DNA of 64,000 bases from Pseudomonas sp. CFBP 13711. Lineage in GTDB: Bacteria; Pseudomonadota; Gammaproteobacteria; Pseudomonadales; Pseudomonadaceae. The stretch lies in the NCBI RefSeq assembly GCF_014842265.1, contig NZ_JACYVI010000009.1, positions 258,509-322,508 of the forward strand. Direction: 5' to 3'. The position numbers were made by a program, and so were the translations under genes. A model generated the notes under the pieces. That model was given only the letters and a program-made list of their open reading frames with translations, ran no database searches and was not told the DNA's origin. The number at the start of each line of letters is the position of its first letter. Within the stretch, counting starts at the first letter, position 1. Below, piece by piece: positions 55,762 through 64,000 of the stretch.

Positions 55762-56688
55762 TCAACCGCCGCTGCCTGCACGTTCCAGCAGCCACTGACA
55801 GAAACTGCGTACCGAGGCTGGAGGGTTGCGGTGGTGAGGCTGCATCAGATGCAAGCGTCCTCGACTAACCATCGTATCTGGTAAGGCCATGACCAGACGC
55901 CCGGACGCCAGTTCGGTCTCCAGCAGGCTGCGCCAGCCCAGGGAAACGCCTTGCCCGCGGATGGCTGATTGCATCAGCAGTTCATAGCTGTTGGTGCGCA
56001 GTGCATGACGTGGGGTGCTGTACACCGCGCCGATGGCTGCAAACCAGTCCGCCCAGGTCAGCCAGTCATGGAAATGGTCTTCAACGATCAGCAACGTGTG
56101 GGAGGTCAGCAGTTGTTGCGCACTCTGAATAATGCCGCGTCGCGCCAGGTATTCGGGGCTGCATACGCTGATGACCTGTTCGTGCTGGAATACCGGCGAT
56201 AGATCCAGTCCGTGGGGTGAGAGGAGTTCGTCCAGGTGATAGAACAATCCAAGATCATATTCGCTGACGTCGATATGTTGCGGGCTTTCGCTGCACAGGA
56301 TGCGGATGTGTAGATCCGGGTGCAGGCTCTCGAACTCCGGCAGCAATTGCGCCAACCATATAGAGCTGATAGTGGGTGTGCTGGCCAGCGTCAGCTGACC
56401 ATCCGCACCGCGACGACGCAGTTCCGCCGACTCGCGATCAAGCTCTCGCAACAGTCGTTGCACTGTACGGAAATACTGATTGCCAGCGGGGGTCAGGGTG
56501 AGTCCCGTTGCCTGTCTGTGAAATAAAGGTCGGGCCAGGTTTTCTTCCAGCCGTTTGATCTGGCGACTTACCGCACTCTGGGTCAGGTTCAATTCGTAAG
56601 CGGCCTGAGTGAAGCTCAGTTGGCGTGCAGCCGCTTCGAAGGTTTGTAGACAATTGAGTGGCGGTAGGTCGACATTACGGCGCGACAT
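55762..56688 (-). CDS. LysR-family regulator (GcvA-like) of the island
   Basis: A 308-residue regulator starting MSRRNVDLPPLNCLQTFEAAARQLSFTQAAYELNLTQSAVSRQIKRLEENLARPLF, the GcvA/AmpR-like helix-turn-helix. The ligand domain has the typical YDLGLFY and VCSPEYLARRG blocks. The ATG at 56688 is chosen for the helix position; the frame stays open upstream only through the 8-bp tandem repeat. It is transcribed toward the phosphatase gene and may regulate it or unknown targets. GC content is higher than the phosphatase, so the two may have different origins. Confidence 0.88.
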   Translation of the reverse strand: MSRRNVDLPPLNCLQTFEAAARQLSFTQAAYELNLTQSAVSRQIKRLEENLARPLFHRQATGLTLTPAGNQYFRTVQRLLRELDRESAELRRRGADGQLTLASTPTISSIWLAQLLPEFESLHPDLHIRILCSESPQHIDVSEYDLGLFYHLDELLSPHGLDLSPVFQHEQVISVCSPEYLARRGIIQSAQQLLTSHTLLIVEDHFHDWLTWADWFAAIGAVYSTPRHALRTNSYELLMQSAIRGQGVSLGWRSLLETELASGRLVMALPDTMVSRGRLHLMQPHHRNPPASVRSFCQWLLERAGSGG

Positions 56689-56735
56689 GGCAATTCCAGA
56701 GACGAGAGGCGGGCCCAGGCAGAACCGGCCTGCGG

Positions 56736-56781
56736 CCATCCTGCCATCCTGCCATCCTGCCATCCTGCCATCCTGCCATCA
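56736..56781. repeat. 8-bp tandem repeat (CCATCCTG) upstream of LysR
   Basis: Five exact copies of CCATCCTG from 56736 to 56775, plus a partial sixth. The tract lies 48-93 bases upstream of the LysR ATG, in its leader or promoter. The unit is eight bases, not a multiple of three, so slippage would change promoter spacing or any leader frame. Confidence 0.9.
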
Positions 56782-56787
56782 TCTGTA

Positions 56788-57075
56788 TCACAATGCGACT
56801 CGGGCCACTCGTTCCTCCCAGGTGCGGAGATGGATCTCCTTGCCGTTTTCTCGCGCCACTTGCTCAGCGCTGACATAGAACCACTGCTCATCAGCGCAGA
56901 TACTTAATTGGCTATCAACCTCCACCCCCCATTCGTCCCGGCCTGCCCGGTAGGACCATTGGATATCCGCCCGGGCAGACAACGGATCCCACGGCAGGAT
57001 CCGATATTGCTCGGAGCATTTCGGCGAAAGCCTTATCACCAGCAGAATCACCAGTTGGGTGTTTATATCCTCCAT
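56788..57075 (-). CDS. Small hypothetical protein
   Basis: A 95-residue frame with a Met start (MEDINTQLVILLVIRLSPKC) and a polar, tryptophan-containing end (GKEIHLRTWEERVARVAL). It reads like a genuine small soluble protein, with an acidic and basic balance and a DEQWFYVSAEQVARENGKE stretch, but I recognise no domain. It sits immediately beyond the 8-bp repeat and ahead of the LysR gene on the same strand, so the repeat may lie in a shared transcript. Whether it is translated is unsure. Confidence 0.4.
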   Translation of the reverse strand: MEDINTQLVILLVIRLSPKCSEQYRILPWDPLSARADIQWSYRAGRDEWGVEVDSQLSICADEQWFYVSAEQVARENGKEIHLRTWEERVARVAL

Positions 57076-57208
57076 GTTGACGCTCTACTTGTAAAATCAT
57101 GCCAAAAGGCAGCTTGACATAAACGATTGGCACCTCTGGTTGAGCCGGTCTGCATCTTGCGTAATTAATTTGCCTGAGCAATGCCTGAGGTGCCGCCGCC
57201 TTCGCCAC

Positions 57209-57525
57209 GTTTAAGCATTCGGCGATAGGAGGACGGAACCATATCGACTAGCAGAAAATTTTAATCGTGCCATGCACAAGCCTCATACATCGGTTTGATC
57301 ACGCGCTACCCCACGCGCTCTTGCGTCTTTTCCTGTGTTCTTAGAGGGCTTACATGCTGTCAATAAAATGCGATCGCTTATTATGTCATTGCGTTTACTT
57401 GCCGGGCTGATCGTGTCGCCTGTTAAGAGAAGAGAGAGGGGAGGCATACCCTATTGCCGAAATACCCCTTGCGTGTCGATCGCCTTGATGGCTAGAGTTG
57501 GGCACCGAAAACCGCAGGTCACGCA
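57209..57525. other. 317-base gap with no convincing gene
   Basis: Short frames occur on both strands, none with a family match. It likely holds the promoter of the SRPBCC-like gene at 57526. Confidence 0.35.
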
Positions 57526-58086
57526 ATGGAACTGCTCGATATTTACCTCCCTCATTACCATTTTCGTGAGCGTCACGCCCTCGATATTCGCGCTACAGCC
57601 GCCCAAGTAATGGGGGCTGTCGAAAGCTACGATAGTACCGAGGATCGACTCGTTCGGGCGATGACCGCGTTGCGCGAGATGCCGCAGCGGTTAATTTGGA
57701 GGCTAGGTAATGCTCCCGCTAGCAATCGTCCGCCATTCAGTCTTGAAAACTTTACCAACCTTGGAACCATTCCTGATAAAGCTCTCGCATTAGGTCTGGC
57801 GGGGCGCTTTTGGAAGCTAGACTACGGCCAAGAAATCGTCCCGGATGCTGAAAGTTTTAAGCATTTCGAACAGCCTGGCGCGGCGCGTCTAGTGCTCGGA
57901 TTCAGCGCCAATGAACTTGGTGACGGTCTCACCCGCCTTGTTACGGAAACACGCGTGCAGTGCCTTGATGCCGTTGCCCTGCGCCAATTTCGCCCGTATT
58001 GGTACCTGATACGCCCCTTCAGCGGGCTGATTCGTAGACGTGTGCTTAAAGCCATCAAACGGGAAGTGTGCAGGATTCATCGCTAA
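57526..58086 (+). CDS. SRPBCC-like protein of unknown function
   Basis: A 186-residue protein beginning MELLDIYLPHYHFRERHALDI and ending FRPYWYLIRPFSGLIRRRVLKAIKREV. This end, together with the middle stretch LALGLAGRFWKLDYGQEIVPD, is like hydrophobic-ligand-binding SRPBCC/polyketide-cyclase relatives. No signal peptide is present. AGG lies eight bases before the ATG. Its neighbours are unrelated small genes on the other strand, so no pathway can be read from context. Confidence 0.55.
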   Translation: MELLDIYLPHYHFRERHALDIRATAAQVMGAVESYDSTEDRLVRAMTALREMPQRLIWRLGNAPASNRPPFSLENFTNLGTIPDKALALGLAGRFWKLDYGQEIVPDAESFKHFEQPGAARLVLGFSANELGDGLTRLVTETRVQCLDAVALRQFRPYWYLIRPFSGLIRRRVLKAIKREVCRIHR

Positions 58087-58266
58087 AATTCACCGCAACT
58101 TCGGAGGTATAGGTAACCGGCACTTCGAAGAACTTATAGCTGCCTTCATCCACTTATAAGATGTCGATGTTATCGCCGGCCGGCACGGTGCGCGGCTAAC
58201 TCTTTTTCCTTAGTCGCGATGCTTGAGGCGCACTGAAAGCCTACAGTTGCGGGACTCAATACTCCC

Positions 58267-58698
58267 CTACTTGAAAGGCCAGCACGCCCGATCCTTCATG
58301 CTGGGACTTTGCCGGACGATCGTCAGCTTGACCTTCTGCGGAGAATCAGCCCGAGGAGGGTTAGAGGGGCTGTGCTGAAAGGTGACGATGTTGTGAGCGC
58401 CGGTCGGGATAAAGTTCTGATCATTGAAGCTGGTTTGCCGAGACCCGGGGTTCGGACCTGTGTCCAACGATGTTGGATTCGAGCGTATGACAGAGCCTCT
58501 GTCCGCCTCTGCGTTCAACACCTGGGCTTTGGACTCCATCGACGGGACTTGTCGGTGGGGCCCCGATCGGATTGCCCACAGCAAAGCGCTGACTCCAATG
58601 ACACTGCCTATTGCTAGGCAAGCGACAAGACTTTGCACGCCACGCCTGTGGCCTCTTCGGGTAATTCGTTCCGGGGCATCACTGAGTTCTGCTTTCAT
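58267..58698 (-). CDS. Single-pass membrane protein, unknown
   Basis: A 143-residue protein with a basic N terminus (RITRRGHRRGVQ), one transmembrane helix (SLVACLAIGSVIGVSALLWAI, near residue 25) and a long polar tail rich in Ser and Pro. No domain is recognised. The topology would place the tail outside the cytoplasm. It is the last of four minus-strand genes. I use the ATG at 58698 with AGG upstream; a GTG at 58728 is in frame. Confidence 0.45.
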   Translation of the reverse strand: MKAELSDAPERITRRGHRRGVQSLVACLAIGSVIGVSALLWAIRSGPHRQVPSMESKAQVLNAEADRGSVIRSNPTSLDTGPNPGSRQTSFNDQNFIPTGAHNIVTFQHSPSNPPRADSPQKVKLTIVRQSPSMKDRACWPFK

Positions 58699-58827
58699 CC
58701 ATGACCTATCTGTGATCTCTTTTTGCACATCGGCAACATTCTGGAAGCGATCTTCCCGTTGAACTCTCGGACGCGAAAGACGCGCCCTGCTACTGCCAAA
58801 GACATGTGGTGCACAGCAGACTTTTCT

Positions 58828-59052
58828 CTAACTTTCTGCCTGAACTTCCAACTTGGCGCACAGCGCTTTCAGCATGACGTTGTTTTCAACTACTAAATCG
58901 ATTTTCTCAACCTCACGTAAGCTTGTCGCCAAACGTGCGATCATTTCTGCGTTGAGGTTGCGGTTATTCACCACCGCGCAGTGTTCCAGCCGTTCGCGCA
59001 ACTCTGTCGGCAGTCGGAATGGATACGGGGCAGATTGCTTTTTCGTACTCAT
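58828..59052 (-). CDS. Arc-type ribbon-helix-helix DNA-binding protein
   Basis: A 74-residue protein with the Arc pattern: basic start, beta strand PYPFRLPTELRERLEHCAVVNNRNLNAEMIARL with the helix pair, then a coiled C-terminal stretch (VEKIDLVVENNVMLKALCAKLE). Such proteins bind DNA as dimers and often regulate mobile-element or toxin-antitoxin genes. AGGAAAA precedes its ATG. It is 12 bases after the gene at 59065 and belongs to the same minus-strand run, so it may autoregulate that run. Confidence 0.82.
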   Translation of the reverse strand: MSTKKQSAPYPFRLPTELRERLEHCAVVNNRNLNAEMIARLATSLREVEKIDLVVENNVMLKALCAKLEVQAES

Positions 59053-59064
59053 CGACTTTTCCTA

Positions 59065-59526
59065 CTAATTTTCAAAAAAAGCCGCTACCCAGCCTTTTGC
59101 ACCGTTGTATTCATCACCGCCTTCGGCAATGAAAATGTGATCTGTTTCATTCACAGCGTATACGCCTGGACTCTCATCGCTCGCGTCACGCAAGGAATCC
59201 TTCCAGCCGTACACTGCGCCTTGCCAGATCAGCACGACGCCGCCACGATGATCCTGGTTAGCATTTCGCCATTTTCTGGCAGTTGCACTAAGCGTTTCAC
59301 TAAGATTGGTCACGGCTGATTTTCCTGGACGATCTGAGGTCCGATGATGCCCTGTTACTACTGACAAAGCCCGCACGGGGAGGACTTGTGGTGGATGCAG
59401 CGACATGTCCGTTATTTGTGTTGGTGGTGGACTGGGTGACTTCTCGCCGTGGTTACCATCAGCCATCAAGCCCTCAGGCGCGATAGCCGCTTTTCCTGCT
59501 CGATCACGGTATTCCTCTACGGCCAC
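59065..59526 (-). CDS. Hypothetical protein with W/D-rich C terminus
   Basis: A 153-residue frame with a disordered, proline-rich N-terminal part (KSPSPPPTQITDMSLHPPQ) and a folded-looking end (GGVVLIWQGAVYGWKDSLRDASDESPGVYAVNETDHIFIAEGGDEYNGAKGWVAAFF). That end resembles small plasmid or integrative-element proteins of unknown role. The GTG start is uncertain. It is between the periplasmic-type gene upstream and the Arc gene downstream. Confidence 0.45.
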   Translation of the reverse strand: MAVEEYRDRAGKAAIAPEGLMADGNHGEKSPSPPPTQITDMSLHPPQVLPVRALSVVTGHHRTSDRPGKSAVTNLSETLSATARKWRNANQDHRGGVVLIWQGAVYGWKDSLRDASDESPGVYAVNETDHIFIAEGGDEYNGAKGWVAAFFEN

Positions 59527-59567
59527 AGCCCCACTCGTGACGGGAATTGGGCGTTGCTCAATTTTTC

Positions 59568-59936
59568 TTACCTACACAGCTGCATCGCAATGGCATCGAA
59601 CTCACGGTCAAAGCTAGCTTTCTCTGCCGCGCTCAAGAAACCCTGCTGCTCGACGAACCGATTAGTTTCATTCCGGACGTTCTCTACACGCTTCACCATG
59701 CGCTGTGCTTCAACCTCGGTAATACCACGGCCTTTTCTTGAGGTACTGATATCGGCACTTAGAACATTCGCTCTTACTGAGATATGTGCTTGTCCTGGAT
59801 CGCTGATCTGCCCGCCAGTCTCGCCGGCTGTTTCTTGTTGGTTTTGGATGTCACAGCTTGGAAGATTGAGGCTTTGCTGTGCAGCTGTAGCGGTCAGGCT
59901 AAAAACAAACAACGAAGTGAAGAAAATATGTTTCAT
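59568..59936 (-). CDS. Secreted hypothetical protein
   Basis: A 122-residue protein with signal peptide MKHIFFTSLFVFSLTATAA and two Cys (C28 and C121) that could pair in the periplasm. The middle (ISTSRKGRGITEVEAQRMVKRVENVRNETNRFVEQQGFLSAAEKASFDREFDAI) looks helical. No family is recognised. AGGGAA precedes the ATG. It heads the minus-strand run toward the Arc gene. Confidence 0.55.
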   Translation of the reverse strand: MKHIFFTSLFVFSLTATAAQQSLNLPSCDIQNQQETAGETGGQISDPGQAHISVRANVLSADISTSRKGRGITEVEAQRMVKRVENVRNETNRFVEQQGFLSAAEKASFDREFDAIAMQLCR

Positions 59937-59988
59937 GACTCATTCCCTTTGATCGGATGTCAATCACGCGTGCATGGCACACCACGAC

Positions 59989-60297
59989 CTAGACGGTGCT
60001 GCCTGGCAATTGATTAAGGCGAATCTGCTGCATGGGCTCGGCTAGGATATTTTCCAGAACCGGCATAGCGTTTGTCAGGGTCGGGGCCTTCATGTGCGCT
60101 TGCAATGCCGCTTCATCGTCCCAGCTTTCGTAGGAAACAAAGCGGGTGGGGTCTTCGAGATCCGTCAACAGCGCATAGGCCTGGCACCCAGGCTCGTGCT
60201 GGAATTGCGGCAGGGCGGATTGCAGCAGGTTTTTCAATTGCGCTTCCTTGCCTGGCTTGGCTTTCATGATCGCGACGACGCTAAGAGGTGAAGTCAT
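59989..60297 (-). CDS. Antibiotic biosynthesis monooxygenase (quinol monooxygenase) family protein
   Basis: A 102-residue ABM-fold protein. The pattern VVAIMKAKPGKEAQLKNLLQSALPQFQHEPGCQAYALLTDLEDPTRFVSYESWDDEAALQAHM is the YgiN-like quinol monooxygenase type, cofactor-free. It dimerises to form a small beta barrel and may oxidise a quinol. It is separate from the periplasmic-type gene downstream by 52 bases. Confidence 0.85.
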   Translation of the reverse strand: MTSPLSVVAIMKAKPGKEAQLKNLLQSALPQFQHEPGCQAYALLTDLEDPTRFVSYESWDDEAALQAHMKAPTLTNAMPVLENILAEPMQQIRLNQLPGSTV

Positions 60298-60736
60298 GTG
60301 GGGAGTCCTGGCAATGCCGGCGCCGGAATGGAGCCGTCAGCGCATGAGACATGCCACGTAAGGTATTCATTCAGAAAAAACAGGGAGGCTACTGTTACTG
60401 CGCCGCAACCCTTTTTCCCACTTTGTGACTATGGAACGCCCTCGACGCTTGTGGGTGATGACAGGGCTAGCCCTGCGAGCGGTCACGTTCAACTTGGCGG
60501 CGGCTCAGTAAGCCGGGGTCGCAAGGTCAGCGTTCTGAAGACGTAACTGAAGACTTGCGATTCTAGGAATCTCAGATAAATAGTGACGTTTGACACGTCT
60601 GTTTTGGGTCAGATGTCGCCGGTTGCGACGGACGTCTGGTGATCCATATTTGTCATACAGTAGGTACGTTTTGACCCAGCTGTAAGCCAAGGTACTGGCT
60701 GCTACGGTTTGACATCGCAGCAGCCAGAGGGCTGTT
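60298..60736. other. 440-base gap with no convincing gene
   Basis: Between the monooxygenase start and the lipase-like gene's stop. Frames are short and unmatched. The stretch 60580-60640 has several small palindromic runs, but no insertion-sequence end I can name. Confidence 0.35.
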
Positions 60737-61834
60737 TTAGAAAGCTGCCTTCAGGCGAGCGCCGGCATAGGCCTGTGCTTCCTGAGCCTTTACCACCACC
60801 GCAGCGGTGCCGAAAAACTCGTGCGTCACGCCGTCATACAGCTTGCGCTCCACGCTTACGCCCTGGTTTCGCAACGCCAGCTCCAGCTGCGCACCGTCAT
60901 CACGCAGCGGGTCGATCTCGGCATTGATCAGAGTCACTGGCGGCAGACCGTGAAGGTTGGCGTGCACAAGGTCCAAACGTGGATCCTTCAGATCGGCAGA
61001 GCTTTTGGTCACATTGGCCACGAACCAAAGCATCATGGGGCGATTGAGTGGCTTGGCGTCAGCGTACTTCAAGTACGACTCGGTGTTGGTCGTGGTCTGC
61101 CCCACTGGGTACACAGCAATCACACTCTTGGGCGAGGTCAGGCCCTGATCGCGTGCTGCCACAGCAGTGGCGAGCGCCAGATTGCCGCCGGCGCTTTCGC
61201 CGGCCAACGCCAGGCGTTTAGGGTCTCCGCCAATGCTAGCAGCGTTGTTAGTGAGCCAGCGGTAGGCAGCAACAGCGTCTAGATGGGCTGCCGGGAATTT
61301 ATATTCAGGCGCGCGACGGTAGTCCACTGACACCACGATAGCATTGGCCTGCTTGGCCAGGCCGCGGGCGCCACCGTCATACACGGTACGGTCCGCGATC
61401 ACCCAACCGCCGCCGTGGAAATACAGCACTACCGGGAATGGTCCGTTACCAGCAGGGGTATAGACGGTTGCTGGCAAGTTCCCTGCAGCACCGGCTACGG
61501 TGATCTCATGGGTTGCCACGCCCGGGACCAGTGCTGTGGGGCTGCTGTCACGCTCCTGGTCGGCCAGTACCCGCTTTACGCCATCAGCCACAGTAGGCTG
61601 TTTACGGGCTTCGTCCGGCGTGATCTTTTCAATGGCTTTAGGATCGAACGCCGCTTGGGCGTTAAGCACTTTCTGCATGTCGCTGTCAGTGCGGAACAAG
61701 CTTTTGGTCGAGCTGACAGCTAATTCCGACAAAGTAGGTTTTTCCGGATCGCGAGCGCAACCGGCTAAGGTTGCCAAGCTGACGGCGGTTACTGCAGCAA
61801 CCAGGGTACAACGTATTGGATGGGACGAACGCAT
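60737..61834 (-). CDS. Alpha/beta hydrolase lipoprotein (hormone-sensitive-lipase type)
   Basis: A 365-residue lipoprotein with signal MRSSHPIRCTLVAAVTAVSLATLAGC (lipobox LAGC). The HSL-family hydrolase domain has the oxyanion motif YFHGGGW, the nucleophile elbow GESAGG, the catalytic Asp in NAEIDPLRDDG, and the His in GVTHEF. Members cleave short esters or amides. The ATG at 61834 has GAGG seven bases upstream; the longer frame is not needed. It lies inside the integrase-flanked interval. The natural substrate is unknown. Confidence 0.9.
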   Translation of the reverse strand: MRSSHPIRCTLVAAVTAVSLATLAGCARDPEKPTLSELAVSSTKSLFRTDSDMQKVLNAQAAFDPKAIEKITPDEARKQPTVADGVKRVLADQERDSSPTALVPGVATHEITVAGAAGNLPATVYTPAGNGPFPVVLYFHGGGWVIADRTVYDGGARGLAKQANAIVVSVDYRRAPEYKFPAAHLDAVAAYRWLTNNAASIGGDPKRLALAGESAGGNLALATAVAARDQGLTSPKSVIAVYPVGQTTTNTESYLKYADAKPLNRPMMLWFVANVTKSSADLKDPRLDLVHANLHGLPPVTLINAEIDPLRDDGAQLELALRNQGVSVERKLYDGVTHEFFGTAAVVVKAQEAQAYAGARLKAAF

Positions 61835-62073
61835 GGTGAATCCTCGATGAGTGCAGCTATGGCCACGAAAGTGGCGGCGGGCGCTGCAGAAGACGCGCCT
61901 ACGCTTTGTCCGAGGAAAACAAGTAGCGTTCAAGGCAGACAGCATTCATACGGATCAGCGGTAGGGAGCTAAATCCAATACTACGCGCGAGTACTTTATA
62001 GGTTTCGTACACATAGACACGATTTAACGCTATTTTGTGACTGAAACCGTTCTCAGTGGTCTCTAGAGAATCA

Positions 62074-63041
62074 ATCATGAGGACGATAAGCAGGAACTGA
62101 CGAAAACCCATCAGAACGATCAGCGTCGGCTCACGTCGGTTGAATTTCAGACACAGGCCCAGGTTCCCGCCGCAGTGGAGTGGTTTGCTAACCTGGACAA
62201 CCCTCGGACACGCCGCGCGTATCAAAATGACCTGGAAGACTTCTGTGGTTTTGTCGGCCTGGCTTCGGCCGATGAGTTTCGCGTTGTGACCCGATCGCGC
62301 GTTCTGGCCTAGCGTGCCCAGCTCGAGCATTGCGGTTGGGCGGGCGCCACGATCCGACGCAAATTGGCCGCCTGGCCAGCCTGTTTGATCACCTCCTGGA
62401 GAGCAATGCAATCGCTGGCGACAATCCAGTGCACGGAGTAAAACGACCGAAGATTGAAAGCAACGAAGGCAAGACACCAGCATTGGGTGATCACCAGGCG
62501 AAGGCGCTGCTTGAGGCGCCGGATAAAACCACGCTGAAAGGTCTGCGCGACCGGGCGCTATTGGCTGTTCTTCTCTACCACGGGCTGCGCCGTCAAGAAA
62601 CGGCGCTGCTGCAGGTGAGCGACATCCAGGAGCCCCGTGGTATTCAGCATTTAAAGGTGCATGGCAAGGGCGGCAAGGTGCGCTACCTGCCAATGCACCC
62701 GGTGGCAGCGGGGCGCATTCACCAGTACCTGGAAAGCTCGGGGCATCATGTGGCGGACAGGAAGGTGCCGCTGTTCATACCGCGGCGAGGCAGGCTGGCG
62801 GGTCACGGCCGATGGCATCTATACCGTGGTGGCGGCTTAAGCGAAAAAGGCCGGGATTCAGGTCGACGGCCTGGGGGTGCATTGACTCAGAGCCACCGCA
62901 GCCACCAATGCCTTGGAGCATGAAGCCGATATCGCCAAGGTTCAGGCCTGGCTGGGTCATGCCGACATCAGCACGAAAAAGATCTATGATCGACGTGAGA
63001 ACCGACCAGAGGATTCACCCACCTACAAGGTGAGGTATTAA
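62074..63041 (+). pseudogene. Broken tyrosine recombinase (integrase), copy 2
   Basis: A second copy of the recombinase at 53212, on the same strand, nearly colinear with it along its length. Lesions here are different: an in-frame TAG near 62311 (at SRVLA), a one-base loss near 62373 (at RRKLAA), a deletion near 62805 (RRGRLAGHG), and TAA near 62838 and TGA near 62883 in the catalytic domain. The catalytic Arg (LRATAATNAL), WLGH His and Tyr (KIYD) are intact, so decay is more recent or milder than copy 1. The end PTYKVRY looks like a natural C terminus. It is not functional as read. Confidence 0.88.
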
Positions 63042-63083
63042 ATAGAAGGCCGGCAAGAAAACTGACAGGAGCTGCACGACCAG

Positions 63084-64000
63084 CTAGAGTCGCGATAGAA
63101 CTTCAGGATCCGGAACTCCAGCTACGGAGCGTGAAACGTAAGCCTGCGGCCGACCGTAGTGATACCCCTGAGCATAGTTACACCCATTGCTGGCCAGCCA
63201 TGATGGAAGGGAGGGTGAGTGAAAATCCTCGATGCCTTCCGCCGTCACTTTCATATTCAGGCTACGTGCCATCCCTAAAATAGCTTCTACCATTGGACGA
63301 TGATCAGTCTTACCGAGCTCAAAAAAAGATCGGTCTATCTTGATTTTATCAATGGACAAACGTGTCAAATGGTAAAGGCCTGAGTATCCAGTGCCGAAGT
63401 CATCAAGTGCCACTGTGATGCCATGTGCGTGAAGTCTGTTCAGGTTGCGCTCGGCAGCTTCGATGTTACCGACCAAGGCCTCTTCGGTTATTTCGACCTC
63501 AAAGCGGTCAAATGGAAACTGCTCATGGCGCAACTGATCCAGGAACCGATCAGGAAAAAGCTCATCGGTGATCATTGCTGCACTGACGTTTAGCGAAAGA
63601 TGAAGATGATCGTCCCAATCCCTGGCAGCGTTACAAGCTTGCTTAACGAGAGATTGAGTCATCATGGGGATCAACCCTAGGCGTTCAAGCGCTGGAATAA
63701 AATCAGCAGGCATCCCAGTGCTCCCATCTGGCTTGAGCCATCTGGCCAAGATCTCAAATCCGACGACTTCCTGAGAAGGCAGTGCAACAATAGGCTGATA
63801 GAATGGAACGATCTCATTCAGTTCCACTGCCTGTTTAAGCGCAGCGTCTTCATCGATTTGAGCCTGATATTGGAGCCCATGCTCTGTTTCGTAAAAATGG
63901 TAGGTTGAACGACCCGTAACCTTACCCCTGTACATTGCTACATCTGCGCAGTGCAATAGCGCTGAGGTTTCGGTAGCGTCGACCCACGAACGAGAGATGC
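63084..64000 (-). CDS. GGDEF-EAL cyclic-di-GMP enzyme, N-terminal part outside window
   Basis: The frame is open to the window edge. The visible part has the tail of a GGDEF domain (LLHCADVAMYRGKVTGRSTYHFYE) and a full EAL domain. EAL motifs are FEILARW, LNVSA, VEITEEAL, ALDDFGTGYS, KIDRSF and AEGIE, so the phosphodiesterase looks active: it would hydrolyse c-di-GMP to pGpG. The C terminus follows quickly after the EAL domain (VPDPEVLSRL). It faces the second broken integrase, 42 bases away, marking the island's right border. Sensor domains cannot be seen. Confidence 0.9.
   Translation of the reverse strand, partial: ISRSWVDATETSALLHCADVAMYRGKVTGRSTYHFYETEHGLQYQAQIDEDAALKQAVELNEIVPFYQPIVALPSQEVVGFEILARWLKPDGSTGMPADFIPALERLGLIPMMTQSLVKQACNAARDWDDHLHLSLNVSAAMITDELFPDRFLDQLRHEQFPFDRFEVEITEEALVGNIEAAERNLNRLHAHGITVALDDFGTGYSGLYHLTRLSIDKIKIDRSFFELGKTDHRPMVEAILGMARSLNMKVTAEGIEDFHSPSLPSWLASNGCNYAQGYHYGRPQAYVSRSVAGVPDPEVLSRL

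Noticed and set aside
61899..62693. 264-codon minus-strand frame near the second integrase
   Set aside because: It is mostly antisense to the broken integrase and has no domain or ribosome site.
62330..62923. 197-codon frame that looks like a usable integrase gene
   Set aside because: It is only the middle fragment of the second recombinase copy; the N-terminal domain is cut by a TAG and a frameshift, and the catalytic end by deletions and stops.

Overview
The window is chromosomal DNA of a Pseudomonas, most likely of the fluorescens/syringae side of the genus. This rests on high-GC coding, the order nrdR-ribD-ribE-ribBA-ribH-nusB-thiL-pgpA, xseB-ispA-dxs, the many GTGGGAGCGAGCTTGCTCGCGA-type REP palindromes, and a four-gene zinc operon of the PA4063-PA4066 kind. 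All family calls were made by eye from translated sequence; no database search was run.

Layout. 1-6.2 kb is an accessory patch. It holds a membrane-anchored macro-domain protein (ThsA/DUF6430 type) translationally coupled to a HIT hydrolase, then a facing type VI secretion cassette (hcp, an RNase A-type toxin, two paralogous immunity candidates), an ADP-ribosylglycohydrolase and a DUF6933-like protein. 6.4-19 kb is metabolic and transport territory: a LysE exporter, a maleate-isomerase/LysR pair, an MFS carrier, a LysR regulator with a FAH-family enzyme and an IlvD-type pentonate dehydratase, then a LysR/zinc-type reductase pair, a royal-jelly-type protein and a nitroreductase. The MFS gene and the FAH/IlvD genes carry the same GATAAC-N5-GTTATC operator, which suggests one sugar-acid regulon. 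19.4-33.5 kb is core: isoprenoid synthesis (xseB, ispA, dxs), vitamin B12 uptake (btuB, btuF) and a long minus-strand riboflavin/thiamine/lipid run. 33.6-52.7 kb holds a YbaY-type lipoprotein, a methyltransferase, CnoX/YbbN, the zinc-linked DUF2796-ABC-DUF3299 operon, OmpW, two SDR-type sugar-nucleotide proteins, the giant helicase Lhr, a YbiO-type mechanosensitive channel, a YdeP-type molybdoenzyme, and a TetR/NTF2-like pair.

53.2-63.0 kb is a second accessory island, bracketed by two direct copies of the same tyrosine recombinase gene, both broken by different lesions. Inside are an AT-rich phosphorylcholine phosphatase gene, a LysR gene with an 8-bp tandem repeat upstream, an SRPBCC-like protein, a minus-strand string of small unknown genes with an Arc-type repressor, a monooxygenase and a lipase-like lipoprotein. 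The window ends inside a GGDEF-EAL gene.

The best candidates for something new are the coupled 2TM-macro plus HIT pair at the left edge and the orphan hcp-RNase-twin-immunity cassette that faces it. The integrase-bracketed island and the 8-bp repeat ahead of its LysR gene come next.
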